A stretch of DNA of 64,000 nt from Stereum hirsutum FP-91666 SS1. Lineage: Eukaryota; Basidiomycota; Agaricomycetes; Russulales; Stereaceae. Position numbers and translations under genes: made by a program. The notes under the pieces are model-generated. The model did no database searches and was not told the origin of the DNA. It saw only the letters and a list, made by a program, of their open reading frames with translations. This document shows, in pieces, positions 23,854 through 33,924 of the stretch (positions within the stretch are counted from its first letter, which is position 1; every line of letters begins with the position of its first letter). The stretch covers positions 2,021,428 to 2,085,427 of the forward strand of contig NW_006763135.1 in assembly GCF_000264905.1 (NCBI RefSeq), written 5' to 3'.

Positions 23854-26800
23854 ATGGCCGAAGCCCTCCAGCAGCTCATCCTCGACTCCCTCGACACACA
23901 CGGCTCCATCTCAGACACTCGTACCCTCGTCATCCCCGGCTCTAACCAGCCAGCAACCTCCAACGATGCCCAGATCACCATCCTCGGCGCACTCAACTCG
24001 CTCGACAGCAGGCAGGTAATCCACCACGGCTACCTTTTTAACCCACTTCGCTTCATCCTCATTCACATCCCCTCTCTCAGATGATCAAGTATGAAACACA
24101 TGAAGTCCTTTCACATGTCCTTACACCGGAAGGCTCTCAGATCGCACAACAAGGATCTCATGAGGCCCGCGTATGGACTGTCCTCCCTGCTAAAGATGAA
24201 GGAAATCCCGTAAATCCTGCCGAACTCAAAAAGCTCGTGGGCGATGAGACCGCAAAGGTCGGTCAGGGTCGTGCCTTCAAGAACGGCTGGATCGCAAAGG
24301 AGCGCGATGGTCTGGTTAAGATCGTACGTCCGGACTTCAGTACGATACACTCTGTTGCTCATGTATGTTATTTTATCGCAAAGAAATCGTCAATAGAGGA
24401 TGTTACCCAGAACGATCTCCGTGAAGTCCAGTCTTCCGGTACGCTCAAGCAGGGAGAGAAGGTTCTCGCCGATCTTAGGAAACGTAAACTTATCGTGCAA
24501 AAGTCAGATTTCATTCGTGCGCCACAGTACTCGTTCTGATTTTCCCTCTTCTTTTTCAGAAAGGGACAATGGTTCACCGTCTACAAGGGCGACAACTTCA
24601 GCACTTCCACCGCTAAGCCAGAGACAGATCTGACCGTGGACATGCTCACATCGTAAGAAAAAATCGACGCCCATTCATCTCGTTATCGATTCTCAATTCG
24701 GTCTATAGCGGAAAGTGGAAGACGTCGACGTTCAAAAAGTACAATTTCGAAGCCGAAGGCATCCCCACAAATGGCGGCGCATTACACCCACTCCTCAAAG
24801 TCCGCGAAGAAATGCGCAACATTTTCCTCGAAATGGGGTAAGCCACGCCAATCAACATGCTCAGCCTCCCAAACTGACTCATACGTGACTCTCCACCACC
24901 CCAGCTTCGCCGAAATGCCAACATCCTCCTTCGTCGAATCCGGCTTCTGGTGCTTCGACGCCCTCTTCGTCCCGCAACAACATCCCGCCCGCGAAGTCCA
25001 AGACACCTTCTACCTCTCCGACCCCGCCTCCTCCCTCTCGCCCCCAAAAGACTACTACGAGCGCGTCTCAACCATGCACGTCCACGGCGGACACGGTTCC
25101 TCAGGCTACCGCGCCCCCTGGTCCGACGCCGAGTCGCACAAACTCCTCTTACGAACGCACACGACCGCTTCTTCCGCGAACATGTTGTACAAGCTGGCCG
25201 CGAGGTGTAGAGGGGAGGTCAAGGCCGGCGACGATGGAGAAGATTTCGACTGGGGAGGGACGGCGGGACGGGTGGAGAGGAAAGAAGGATTGGAGGACAA
25301 TGATGATGGGTTCAGGCCGGCGAAGTTGTTCAGTATCGATAGGGTGTTCAGGAACGAGACTATGGACGCGACGCATTTGGCGGAGTTCCATCAGGTGGAG
25401 GGCGTCGTTGCTGACAGAGGACTGACGCTCGCGGATCTCATCGGTGCGTGAAACTTATCTTTGCTTTGACTCATCTATTCGCGAGAGCCTCCCCTCCTCC
25501 GCGGCGACTAGTACGCTTTTGTGCGTTTTGTTGTTGGTGGCGTTTGCGGTTTGGTAAGACGGATGTGTTGTGGGATATGGACATGGGATGTGAACGCTCC
25601 GAGTCGATCGACTCCTCCAGAATAGACCAGAACGATCTATTCTCTCTGTCTTTCTCAGCCATCAGTGCCACCAACCACCTCCTGACTCTTGAACTCTGAT
25701 CTCCTTGCTCTCTCTCGCGTCTTTGCCCTTCTGACTTCTGATGTTGATACACAATCGTCTATACAGGCTTCATGCGCGTGTTCTTCAAGAAGATGGGCAT
25801 CACGAACCTCCGCTTCAAGCCGGCGTATAATCCGTATACTGAGGTGAGCGAGCCCGAGCCTAATCTCCCCGCATTCCCATTCCTCTCCTTTTGGCTTTTC
25901 TCTTTATCTCTCTACCATCTCCATCATTTCCTACCATCTCCGTCCGTGCCCATTTAAGGTTCTCTGTGTTACTTTCTCCACTTCCGGTTCCTTCCGTATA
26001 TTGTTTTTATTTTTCCATCTTTATTCCCCCTCTCATCCGCATCGTCCCCTCGTCGCCTTGTTTTCCCGTCTTGCCTCTTGCGTCATATCACCCTCGTACG
26101 ATCCAAAAATCCCCTGTGCGAGCGTGCCGATCGGCCGCTCACACATACGGGTGAGGATGATGATGACGCTGCAACGCTTCGACTTCTCGTTGCTCGTCGT
26201 CGTCACATCGTTTCTTTCTACGTTTTGGCTTGGCTTGGCTTTTTCCTTCCTGTCCCCCCGTTTCGCTTTCACTGCTCTCCCCTCCGAGAGCGATAGGGAG
26301 AGCCCTCGATGCGGGTAATCATGATGCCTGCCGTGTCTCCATCTGCTATTCTCCGCCCTCCTTTCCTCCCTCCCATCCCGTCCGTCCATCCACGCATCAA
26401 ATCCGAACTCCGCCCGAATTGTATCATCCCATCAAACTCGCACGATCCCCCAATCCCCAATCGCTCGTTTCGGAAGATTCCGACGGATTTGGGCTTCTCA
26501 TTCGCTCGATGGACCCTCGTGTTCTGATTTCGTCTTCGCCTGATTCTGATACTTCACTTTACTTTGCTCGCTTCTTGCTTTATTTGATTTATTCTTCGCA
26601 TCACACCGCATCCACTTTTACTGCGTGATACTGATACTGATACTGATACTGATCCCTCCCTCCCTCCATTTTTCTTTCTTCTTTTCTCGTGCCTTTTGCT
26701 GATCACAAACCCCAACACTCAACCCTCAACCCTCCAACCGCACAGCCCTCCCTCGAGATCTTCGCCTACCACGACGAACTCGCGAAATGGGTCGAGGTGG

Positions 26801-27174
26801 GCAACAGCGGGATGTTCCGGCCTGAGATGTTGGCCCCCATGGGGTTCCCGAAGGACGTGCATGTGCATGGGTGGGGGATTAGCTTGGAGAGGCCGACGAT
26901 GATTCGGTGCGTCCTTTTTCTCCCATCCAACATATGTCTATGGGATGGGATTGATTGCTGATGCTGATACCTCTTTTTTTTTTCTGCGTGTTATGCGACT
27001 CGTCGTATCTATCACTATCACGGCCCCTTCTGACCTCGATGCGATGCGGTGTGGTTTTCTTGGTGCTTGATGCTTGGCTGGATGGATAGGTACGGGATCA
27101 ACAATATCCGGAACCTCGTCGGGCATAAGGTGCCCATCGAGAGCGTCGAAAAATCGGCGGCGGTCAGGTTCTGA
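23854..27174 (+). CDS. FRS2: Phenylalanyl-tRNA synthetase alpha subunit, cytosolic
   Basis: Catalytic alpha subunit of cytosolic PheRS. Start [19 protein letters not shown] lies in a good context (ACC before the ATG). Joined exons carry the N-terminal winged-helix region ([39 protein letters not shown]), a linker, then the class II synthetase core: [18 protein letters not shown] (motif 1), [69 protein letters not shown] (motif 2), [20 protein letters not shown], and [19 protein letters not shown] (motif 3). About 530 residues, as usual. Two introns are unusually long for this window: 323 nt (25444-25766) and 902 nt (25844-26745). Both join in phase. The partner subunit FRS1 ends about 9.7 kb upstream. 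Confidence 0.96.
26627..26653 (+). repeat. GATACT hexanucleotide repeat in the FRS2 902-nt intron
   Basis: Four and a half tandem copies of GATACT. The array contains four copies of CTGAT, which fits the fungal branch-point consensus CTRAY, and lies roughly 95-120 nt upstream of the acceptor at 26745. That is farther than a usual fungal branch point, so a splicing role is only a possibility. Confidence 0.6.
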
Positions 27175-28179
27175 TAACATACGTCCTGTCCTATCGCGGT
27201 CGGGGTGGGGATTTCGGGCGGTCAGGGTGGGTATTTCGGGCGGTCCGATGGTGATTTCTATTGGTGCCCTCGGAATGAGTTGGTTGTAGAAAAGGGAAGT
27301 AAGGGCAGAATATTCAATTGTTGTTGGAACAGGTATAATAGAGTAGAATGGGCTGCGTATACGATTATGAGATGTACTGCTTGTGTGTAGTAGAGAACGA
27401 GGGATGGCCGGTCACGGTAGTATCGCATAACTGTACTGTACTCTGCATCGCTAAAGCGAAGCAATATCGCCTTTGAACGTTCTTGACTGGTATCAGTGTT
27501 GCGAAGAAATTCCTGAAGCCATGGCGAACGACTCGCTTTAGAAGCTTCAAACGATAGTGCGACATCGACTACATTTCGACAGGGGATGTCGACAGCGAAG
27601 TGTGGCGATCGCTGCTACTGACTGTAAAATGCGGGCACCAATCAGAATTGGTGTGGCCCACGTAAGTTACGCGCTTCGGGGTACCGGTTAATCCCGGTCC
27701 AATGAGATGGATGGGCAAGGGATGTGATTGGTTGACGGGTATGCACCCTATCGTGTCAATGCGACTCAACGTCAACTGGAGAACTCATCGTTGACAGTCA
27801 GTACATACCATGCTTTAGTATTCGAATATTGAGGACCAGCATCGCATGATCTCGAAAGACTCTGTACATTATCGAGTATGTATTACTCAACCATCCTAAC
27901 ATCCCGTCCTCTCTGCTCGCCAGAGTGGTTCATCTTCCTGAGGCTGCCCGAATGCTGAGTGCTCTATAGCAACGCAACGTACTCGAGCTTGAACGTTTGA
28001 ACTTCCTTCGATCTTCGACTCCTCCATGTCCATGTCAATCCACTATACTTCTACACAGTAGATTCGATTCTCCCGCCTTCACCAGGCAACACAGCACAAA
28101 TTACACTATATACCTTTGCCCCCTCGCAAACCAGAGCACCCATGGAAAATACTGATAACAACACCGTACCGAGGAGAGA
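27175..28179. other. Convergent 1-kb spacer with four CCAAT boxes
   Basis: FRS2 and the acetyltransferase gene end toward each other here, yet the middle looks like a promoter rather than 3'UTR. CCAAT boxes (either strand) lie at 27638, 27647, 27699 and 27727, and the first two form the palindrome CACCAAT-CAGA-ATTGGTG at 27636-27653. I see no ORF with domain character next to them. Confidence 0.45.
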
Positions 28180-29049
28180 TCAACCTCTCCAGCTCTCAAA
28201 CTTCAACCCCATACAATTCCCCGGCGCGCCCTCAATCCCCTCAAAGCCCAACCTCTCATAAAACCTCCTCGCGCCCTCATTCTTCGGATCTAATCCTAAC
28301 CATACACCCTCTAGCTTCCTCCCCTCCTTCTTCCCCTCTCCGCTCCCATCTCCACTCCCACCCGCATTCCCACCACCATGTCCTGCTACAGGGACATCCC
28401 CATGTCCTGCGACAGGCACCCTCCCCCCCTCATCATACCCCAACCCCCTCAACCACCCCACCGCAAACCCAACCAACCGCTTCCCCCATCCCTTCCTCTG
28501 CACTTCCGGCAATAAATCAATATGCATATGCGCAGGGCTAAATTTAACGCAGGCTTCCGGTGCGGATTCGGGTGAATGGAGGAGTTTGATGTAGCGGGTA
28601 TCTGCTTCTTTGCGTTCCGGTAACGACGACGGTGGGGAAGAAGAAGAGGGGGACGGTGATAGTGGGTAGCGTAACCGGAGAGGTGGGTACCACGTCTTTT
28701 CCGCCTCTTCCTCGAATTTACGTGTATCGCTCGCACCGAGTATATACCCCACCACTCTCTCTTCCCTCCTCTCTCCTCTTCCTTTTCCTTGTCCCTCTCC
28801 TTTTCCTCCTCCCTCTCCCTGTCCCTGTCCCTGTCCCTCTCCCTCAGCACTCTCATCCCCAGTATCAACCAACACGAACCCCCACGCCCACTCCCCCACG
28901 TTCACATACGGCAGCGCATAAACCAGCCCAGGCAGCTCGCCGTACGCGTGCATAGCTTCGGCGGAGGAGCCTGCGGAACCTGTGAGGAGACAGATAGAGG
29001 AGAGGGAGGGGGCGTCGGAGGGGGTGGCGGGGCGGATGAGGAGGGGCAT
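28180..29049 (-). CDS. GNAT-family N-acetyltransferase, intronless
   Basis: A single 289-codon exon, unusual beside its intron-rich neighbours. It starts MPLLIRPATPSDAPSLSSI, the beta1-alpha1 of a GNAT fold. The acetyl-CoA loop (motif A) reads LPEVQRKGWGKRLVGFAV, fitting Q/R-x-x-G-x-G/A. The C-terminal motif B region reads LDPKNEGARRFYERLGFEG. Three low-complexity insertions interrupt the fold: a Gly/Gln/Glu-Lys run (residues about 70-95), a Ser/Pro run, and a VPVAGHG repeat with a Gly-rich stretch between motifs A and B. On DNA these are CCCTGT/CCCTCT-like repeats (about 28790-28850 and 28380-28440). The general form resembles bacterial-like small-molecule acetyltransferases found in many basidiomycetes. 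Substrate unknown. Confidence 0.8.
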   Translation of the reverse strand: MPLLIRPATPSDAPSLSSICLLTGSAGSSAEAMHAYGELPGLVYALPYVNVGEWAWGFVLVDTGDESAEGEGQGQGQGEGGGKGEGQGKGRGERREERVVGYILGASDTRKFEEEAEKTWYPPLRLRYPLSPSPSSSSPPSSLPERKEADTRYIKLLHSPESAPEACVKFSPAHMHIDLLPEVQRKGWGKRLVGFAVGWLRGLGYDEGGRVPVAGHGDVPVAGHGGGNAGGSGDGSGEGKKEGRKLEGVWLGLDPKNEGARRFYERLGFEGIEGAPGNCMGLKFESWRG

Positions 29050-29518
29050 TTTTTTGGGGGGTTGGCGTTGGGTTGGTTGGTTGGTTGGTTAGTTGGGTTG
29101 AGGTTGGTGATGGATGAATTCCTGAGGGGAGAGGGACTGTTTGGTAAGGGTCGAACGTTGAGCGTTGAGGTCGATGAGGAAGATAAGGAGGGACGAGGAC
29201 GGGAGCGGCGGCAGGCCTAGGTACGATATCTGGATCGGTATTGGCTGTCGGGATCTGATATATGATAAGTAAGTCAGGGAATTTGGAATTCAATAAGTAA
29301 TCCAATTCGAGAGACGAATACTTTGGACCTGGGGTACAATACCCGTTTTCGATGTACTTGGACGAGGTGCGAATCGTAAGTACTCGATACTCGAGTGTTT
29401 ATTGTGGCAGATGTGACGATGACAGGGGCACAAGTAGAAGGCAGAGGTATGACGCGAAAGCAGAAAATTCCTATTTTGGACCGGGCCGGGTACGCGTACA
29501 TGGACTCTGATTGGCTCA
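29050..29518. other. Spacer: acetyltransferase promoter and EMC10 3'UTR
   Basis: No coding exon. It contains a GTTGGTTGGTTGG run at about 29065-29100 immediately upstream of the acetyltransferase start codon (CCAAC repeats on the coding strand). Confidence 0.5.
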
Positions 29519-30396
29519 CTACTTCGCATCTCCTCCGTCACCTCCTGGTGCGAGCACTGTTCATGATTCCGAACATCGTTGTTATATTCGGTAGGCGGGA
29601 GTAGAGGAAAGGAAGGGAGAGAACGCACTCATAGCGAAGAGAACGAGGACGATGTAGACCCAGTATTTCTGTATGAAACTCTTCTCAGGCGGAGGCTTGA
29701 CGGGCTCGCCTTGAGCCGAGAGTGGCGGAGGTGTGCGCAGCTCGGGTCTAAGTACGCACGCAACGGCAGTTAAGTTCAAGTCCAGAACGAAAGCAGTGAG
29801 AGTGAGACGTACAGAGGAGGGAGAGTCGGCGTCGACGCTGTGATGGTTACATTACGCGGCGCCCAGACGGCAGCAGTCGTCTCATCTTTCGGTAGTGTCG
29901 GACATGCGCCGTCGTGAGGCGTAGGAGAAACGAAGTAGTCTAGAGCATATGGTTTGCCAGCGTTTGTGAGATGAATGACGAAGGACTCCTCGGTGCTTGT
30001 CGGCAGGAAGCACTATTTAGATATACGTGGAACGCCGCCATATGGATGTGAGCACGAGATGCGTATGCGAACGGAGGCCCGAAGGGTTTGCACACGCACT
30101 GCTTTCACGGAAGAGACGTCCCAGGGCGCGTCTGGATCGGCAGGCGCGAATGCGACTTGGTAGAGCGCGTCGTGGAGAGGCTGGGCGATGGAGGCGAAGG
30201 CCTGGAGGTCGTCGTCGAGGTGTTGTGCGGCCTCGAATGAGGATTGGCCGAAGGGGTCGAGTGAGAGCGTGCCGCGTTCAAAGAAGTTCTTGTCGTCGAG
30301 GGAAGGGTGGAAGAGCCGGTGTAATACGCGCAATTGCTCAGCAGATACGAAGACGGTGAGAGCGAGGACGGAGAGGAGCCGAGAAGCGGACGTCAT
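29519..30396 (-). CDS. EMC10: ER membrane protein complex subunit 10
   Basis: Luminal/single-pass subunit of the EMC, which inserts tail-anchored and multi-pass proteins at the ER. It starts MTSASRLLSVLALTVFVSA, a clear signal peptide, followed by EQLRVLHRLFHP. The luminal domain continues with FERGTLSLDPFG and LHDALYQVAFAPADPDAPW in exon 1, then CFLPTSTEESFVIHLTNAG, YFVSPTPHDGACPTLP and the TTAAVWAPRNVTI strand in exon 2. A third exon has ELRTPPPLSAQGE and the C-terminal transmembrane helix KYWVYIVLVLFAMM. A last small exon adds LAPGGDGGDAK before the TAG. The two cysteines could form the family's disulfide. Length and domain order agree with fungal EMC10. Confidence 0.85.
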
Positions 30397-30999
30397 CGTG
30401 GTTGAGAGCAATGAACGGTCTGGTTCGGGAGAGAGCAGATCTGGAATCCAGGCGTAGCGCGGCCGGTCGCGTGACTTGGGCTGGCTCGACCAATCAGCGA
30501 GAGCGTGCTGAGGAGAGTTGTTGCAGAGAGCTGCGAGACGTGTACATGAGATATTTGTGCTGAAACCATCGTAGCGTTTTGTCGAATGAAACGTTTCCTG
30601 CAGAGAAATGAACGAAAGCGTTGGAGGAGATGTGAAGCGTTCGATGGAGTCGACCAATGAGCGGAGGACGTGGTCCAGCCCGGTCTCGCCGCCCAATGCG
30701 GCCCTCGCAGACGACCATTGGCTGCTGGACATAGTGGATTACATAAGTGACGCGGGGCTGCCATTGGCTGTTGGGGTGATAGCAGTCGGCTCTGGACTCA
30801 TCTCGCCTTGGTTCGCAACTCGTTCGAAGTCTGGCCAGCGTTCCCGTCCAATCCCTGTCAGCTCTCTTCCCAGCCCCTTCCACTGCCCGTTCGCATATAA
30901 ACCGGGGGATGTCTGCCCAGATGGGTTCCCCCCACTTCGCCCCCCCTCTCACAACACTTGCTCCCCCCGCTAACTCACTCATCCCGCACTTCACTCACA
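30397..30999. promoter_or_regulatory. Divergent promoter region EMC10 / next gene
   Basis: About 600 bp between divergent starts. CCAAT boxes occur in both orientations (CCAAT near 30493, 30655, 30695, 30718 and 30863; ATTGG near 30718 and 30763). No exon was recognised. Confidence 0.45.
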
Positions 31000-31611
31000 A
31001 TGACCGTCATGGACATTCAGATCACCCAAATCAAGCCAGAGCCTCACACGCTCCCCACTCCACCATACTCCCCTTCTCCCGAGCAGCGCGCCGTCGCTTC
31101 CTCATCCGTCGTCCTCCTCAGCGACCTCCAGTCGTTCTACCAATCCCGTTCCGTATGGGTCCACCGCACTCGTGCAGCCCTCGAGCTCGCTCTCGTCTCG
31201 CAGGGTAGAGCCGCGCTCCCCGCGCCTATCCCCGCACTCGCACTCGCTGCTCCCCAACCCCTCCAGCCCACGCCACCCACTTCCGACGATGAGCACGAGC
31301 ACGAACACGAACTATCAGACCCTCGCGTTAAAGCCGAGCCCTCTTCCCCGCCACCGATCGGCAGATCAAGCGCACAGTCTCGCTGGCTCCAGCGCAAGAA
31401 GAGCTTCAAGCTCAAGCTGGAGGGCATCCAGCCCTCGCCCCTCGCACGCCGCAAGCGTTCGAGACGCAACCCAAACGCGCCTTCTGCGCACGAGACAAGC
31501 ACCCGCCTTCTCGACCTTTTCGGGCAGCTCATGGAGGCACGCATGGAAAGTTGCAACCGCGTCCATCGGCTGGTGCAGCAAGCACACCGGCCAGACGCCG
31601 TTTACTGCTGA
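31000..31611 (+). CDS. Hypothetical protein with IKPEP/VKAEP motifs
   Basis: A 203-codon single exon from the ATG in ACTCACAATGACC to a TGA. The N-terminus reads ITQIKPEPHTLPTPPYSPSP; a second similar element (RVKAEPSSPPP) lies near residue 110. Both fit the sumoylation consensus psi-K-x-E. Between them is a helix-prone segment SDLQSFYQSRSVWVHRTRAA and an acidic/His run (DDEHEHEHELSD). The C-terminal third is basic (RWLQRKKSFKLKLEG, ARRKRSRR) and ends in a helix (LLDLFGQLMEARMESCNRVH). The composition suggests a nuclear protein. I do not recognise the family and no catalytic motif is visible. Confidence 0.65.
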   Translation: MTVMDIQITQIKPEPHTLPTPPYSPSPEQRAVASSSVVLLSDLQSFYQSRSVWVHRTRAALELALVSQGRAALPAPIPALALAAPQPLQPTPPTSDDEHEHEHELSDPRVKAEPSSPPPIGRSSAQSRWLQRKKSFKLKLEGIQPSPLARRKRSRRNPNAPSAHETSTRLLDLFGQLMEARMESCNRVHRLVQQAHRPDAVYC

Positions 31612-32172
31612 TGTCGACGTTGCTCTGCTATTCGTAAGTGCCGAGACTCGCCCAGTACGACGACGTAGGACACCTGCTGACCCTTGCCTTGTCCTCATAG
31701 GTCGCTTTTCTTGTCATACCCACGACGCCCTCGCCCAGTCCAGACTGTGGCCGCCGACGCACGATCTGGATTGGGCCAGACAGGCGCTGATGCTGTGTGG
31801 GACCTCGTTTCGTGTATTGGAGGGGCGAGATGGGGATGGTCTGCCTGTCTTGCATTTATATTATTGATTTCGTCATATACGCCTCGTTCGCTCTCGATGT
31901 ACTTGTACCCGTTCTCGTTGCAATCGACTTGTTCGATGTTTTCGCTTTCCTTCCCACGCTGCGTGAACCAATGAGTGACGGTCTTTCCACCGACCAAGCT
32001 GCCGGCGCCGGCTGAAAGCGGGGCTGCGAGCGGAGAGGCGTCCGGCAGTCAGCGCAATGTGGCATCACGCATTTCGGCTGTCTCACTCACTGCTCGCTAT
32101 CTCTCCACTTTCTCAGCTTGTCTGCCCTTCCCCTTTTGCCACCCAGCCCACCACGTACACTCTCTCCTGCCT
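31612..32172. other. Spacer before the Bsd2-like gene
   Basis: The Bsd2-like frame is open upstream to 31975 but has no ATG before 32173. I therefore treat this as the 3'UTR of the preceding gene plus a promoter and leader. A CCAAT box lies at 31969. Confidence 0.5.
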
Positions 32173-33924
32173 ATGTCTGCTCGGTATGCTCCCCTTCCGA
32201 ACCCTCAGTCCGACATGAACTCAAATACCGAGATGGAGGCCGCCTTTGACGACTCGGATGACGAAGATCAGCCCCTCGCCGCTCAGGAAACACGTCCTCT
32301 CAACCCACAGCCGTCCCATCCCTCAACACCAGGACCAGGGCCAGGCCCGGCCACCTACGACTTTGAGAACTTTGACTACGCAAGCTTCCCTCCACCGGGC
32401 TCGCCCCCAGGGCCCTCGACGAGAGCATTCTCGAACGATTGGGGCAACTCGAACGGTCTCATTCCTTCCACGTCAAACATTGATGCATCGTCGTACGGTC
32501 CCCGCAGCACTTGGTGGAGACGCAAGGCGGCGTCTGTCCTGCCGGCGTCGTATGTCAGGAGATGGGGCCTTGATTATGAGCATCCCCAGGGCGTCGTGGG
32601 CGGTGGTACGAACAACGATGGCGTGTTCGCCAATGTGACCGCCAAGCCCTCTCGGCCCATGCAAATTCGTGAAGGTCAGTCCACTGTCATCACCCTTTTT
32701 CTTCGACAGCGCAGTGGACTGAGTGCGACTGCGATCCCAGGCGACGAGATCTTCGTCGTCCCCGAAGATGCCCAGAAAGAAGTCCCTCCATCCTACTCAT
32801 CAGCCCAAGCCGACTCCGTCCCTCCTTACTGGGAAACGACCGTCCACGCCCCGTCCTCACCCGGTGCCTTCGGCGAAATGATCATCGACGCTCTACCCAC
32901 AGGCTCCCTCTTCTCCTTCCTCTGGAACATGCTCGTCTCGATATCCTTCCAATTCGTAGGTTTCCTCCTCACCTATCTCCTGCACACAACGCACGCCGCC
33001 CGATTCGGTTCCCGCGCCGGTCTCGGCGTCACACTCATTCAATACGGGTTCGCCCTCCGTGGGGCGTCGTCGGGCAGTGGCAGTGGCAGTGGTGGTGGAG
33101 ACGATGCGAATGCGGACAGTTGGGGTGGGTGGAGTTTCAGGGGCGCGCAGGGACAGGGTGCGGGTGATGTGGCGGACCCGAAACCGACGTTTGATACGTT
33201 GGCGGAGGCGGAGGAGTATTATAGGAATAGGAATGTGACGATGGTGGATGGGGTGCCGACGAGTACGAGCACTGGGATGGTCGATCCTGGGACGCAGATG
33301 GCGATGGACCAGATGACGATGGTCAGCGATGCGACGACGGATTGGATCTCGTTCTTCCTCATGACTATCGGTGAGCATCCAGCTTTTCATCTCATGATTA
33401 TGTGCAGAAGTGACTTAACGATTGTGCTCTGTGTAGGATGGTTCATTTTATTGACATCTGTGCTGGGCTTCTGGCGTGTCAAGCGCTGGGAAAGCAACAT
33501 CATTGCTTCGCAGCGCGAGAATGCAGGGCCAGGAACCGCCGCCGACGCTCAACAACAATCTCAAGCCATCGCTTCCTCCCTCCAACGCGTCTTCGGTCTC
33601 CCCCGCCGACAAGATATCTCCGAGATGTTGCGCACCGGGCTCGGGTTCTCTTCCCGACGGAGAGACGGAGGAGAAGACAGCAGCAGCAGCAGCAATGCGC
33701 GCGGTGGATTCGACCTCGGGATCGAGATCGACGAGGAGGATGCGAGGCGTGGGCATGAGGAGGAGGAGGTGGACGAGGCGAGGGAGAGGGAGATATTGGA
33801 GAGGGAGAGGGAGGAGATGTTGCAGATGTATGCGCATGATCCGGAGAGACAGAGACAGCTTGTGCAGAGCTTTAGAGACGACGATCAGTTGTTGGCGAAT
33901 ATGAGGGCGGCGGGGATGCTTTGA
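32173..33924 (+). CDS. BSD2: Bsd2/NDFIP-type adaptor of Nedd4/Rsp5 ubiquitin ligases
   Basis: A membrane adaptor that recruits Rsp5/Nedd4 ligases to transporters and misfolded proteins in Golgi and endosomes; yeast Bsd2 controls metal transporter turnover. It starts MSARYAPLPNPQSDMNS. The acidic, Pro-rich cytosolic N-terminus has a PPxY ligand in EVPPSYSS and a second PPY in SVPPYWE. The first membrane helix pair follows (LFSFLWNMLVSISFQFVGFLLTYLL written in parts: SFLWNMLVSISFQF, VGFLLTYLLHTTHAARFGSR). A third helix is split by intron 2 (WISFFLMTIG / WFILLTSVLGFWRVKRWE). The AARFGSRAGLG segment is a DUF2370/NDFIP hallmark. The C-terminus is a charged, coiled-coil-prone tail. Introns are at about 32675-32739 and 33372-33436, both phase 1. 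About 540 residues, longer than yeast Bsd2. Confidence 0.87.
   Translation: MSARYAPLPNPQSDMNSNTEMEAAFDDSDDEDQPLAAQETRPLNPQPSHPSTPGPGPGPATYDFENFDYASFPPPGSPPGPSTRAFSNDWGNSNGLIPSTSNIDASSYGPRSTWWRRKAASVLPASYVRRWGLDYEHPQGVVGGGTNNDGVFANVTAKPSRPMQIREGQSTVITLFLRQRSGLSATAIPGDEIFVVPEDAQKEVPPSYSSAQADSVPPYWETTVHAPSSPGAFGEMIIDALPTGSLFSFLWNMLVSISFQFVGFLLTYLLHTTHAARFGSRAGLGVTLIQYGFALRGASSGSGSGSGGGDDANADSWGGWSFRGAQGQGAGDVADPKPTFDTLAEAEEYYRNRNVTMVDGVPTSTSTGMVDPGTQMAMDQMTMVSDATTDWISFFLMTIGEHPAFHLMIMCRSDLTIVLCVGWFILLTSVLGFWRVKRWESNIIASQRENAGPGTAADAQQQSQAIASSLQRVFGLPRRQDISEMLRTGLGFSSRRRDGGEDSSSSSNARGGFDLGIEIDEEDARRGHEEEEVDEAREREILEREREEMLQMYAHDPERQRQLVQSFRDDDQLLANMRAAGML

Noticed and set aside
28096..28541. Plus-strand frame opposite the acetyltransferase
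   Set aside because: Ser/Pro/His-rich mirror of the GC-rich repeats of the minus-strand gene; no independent support.
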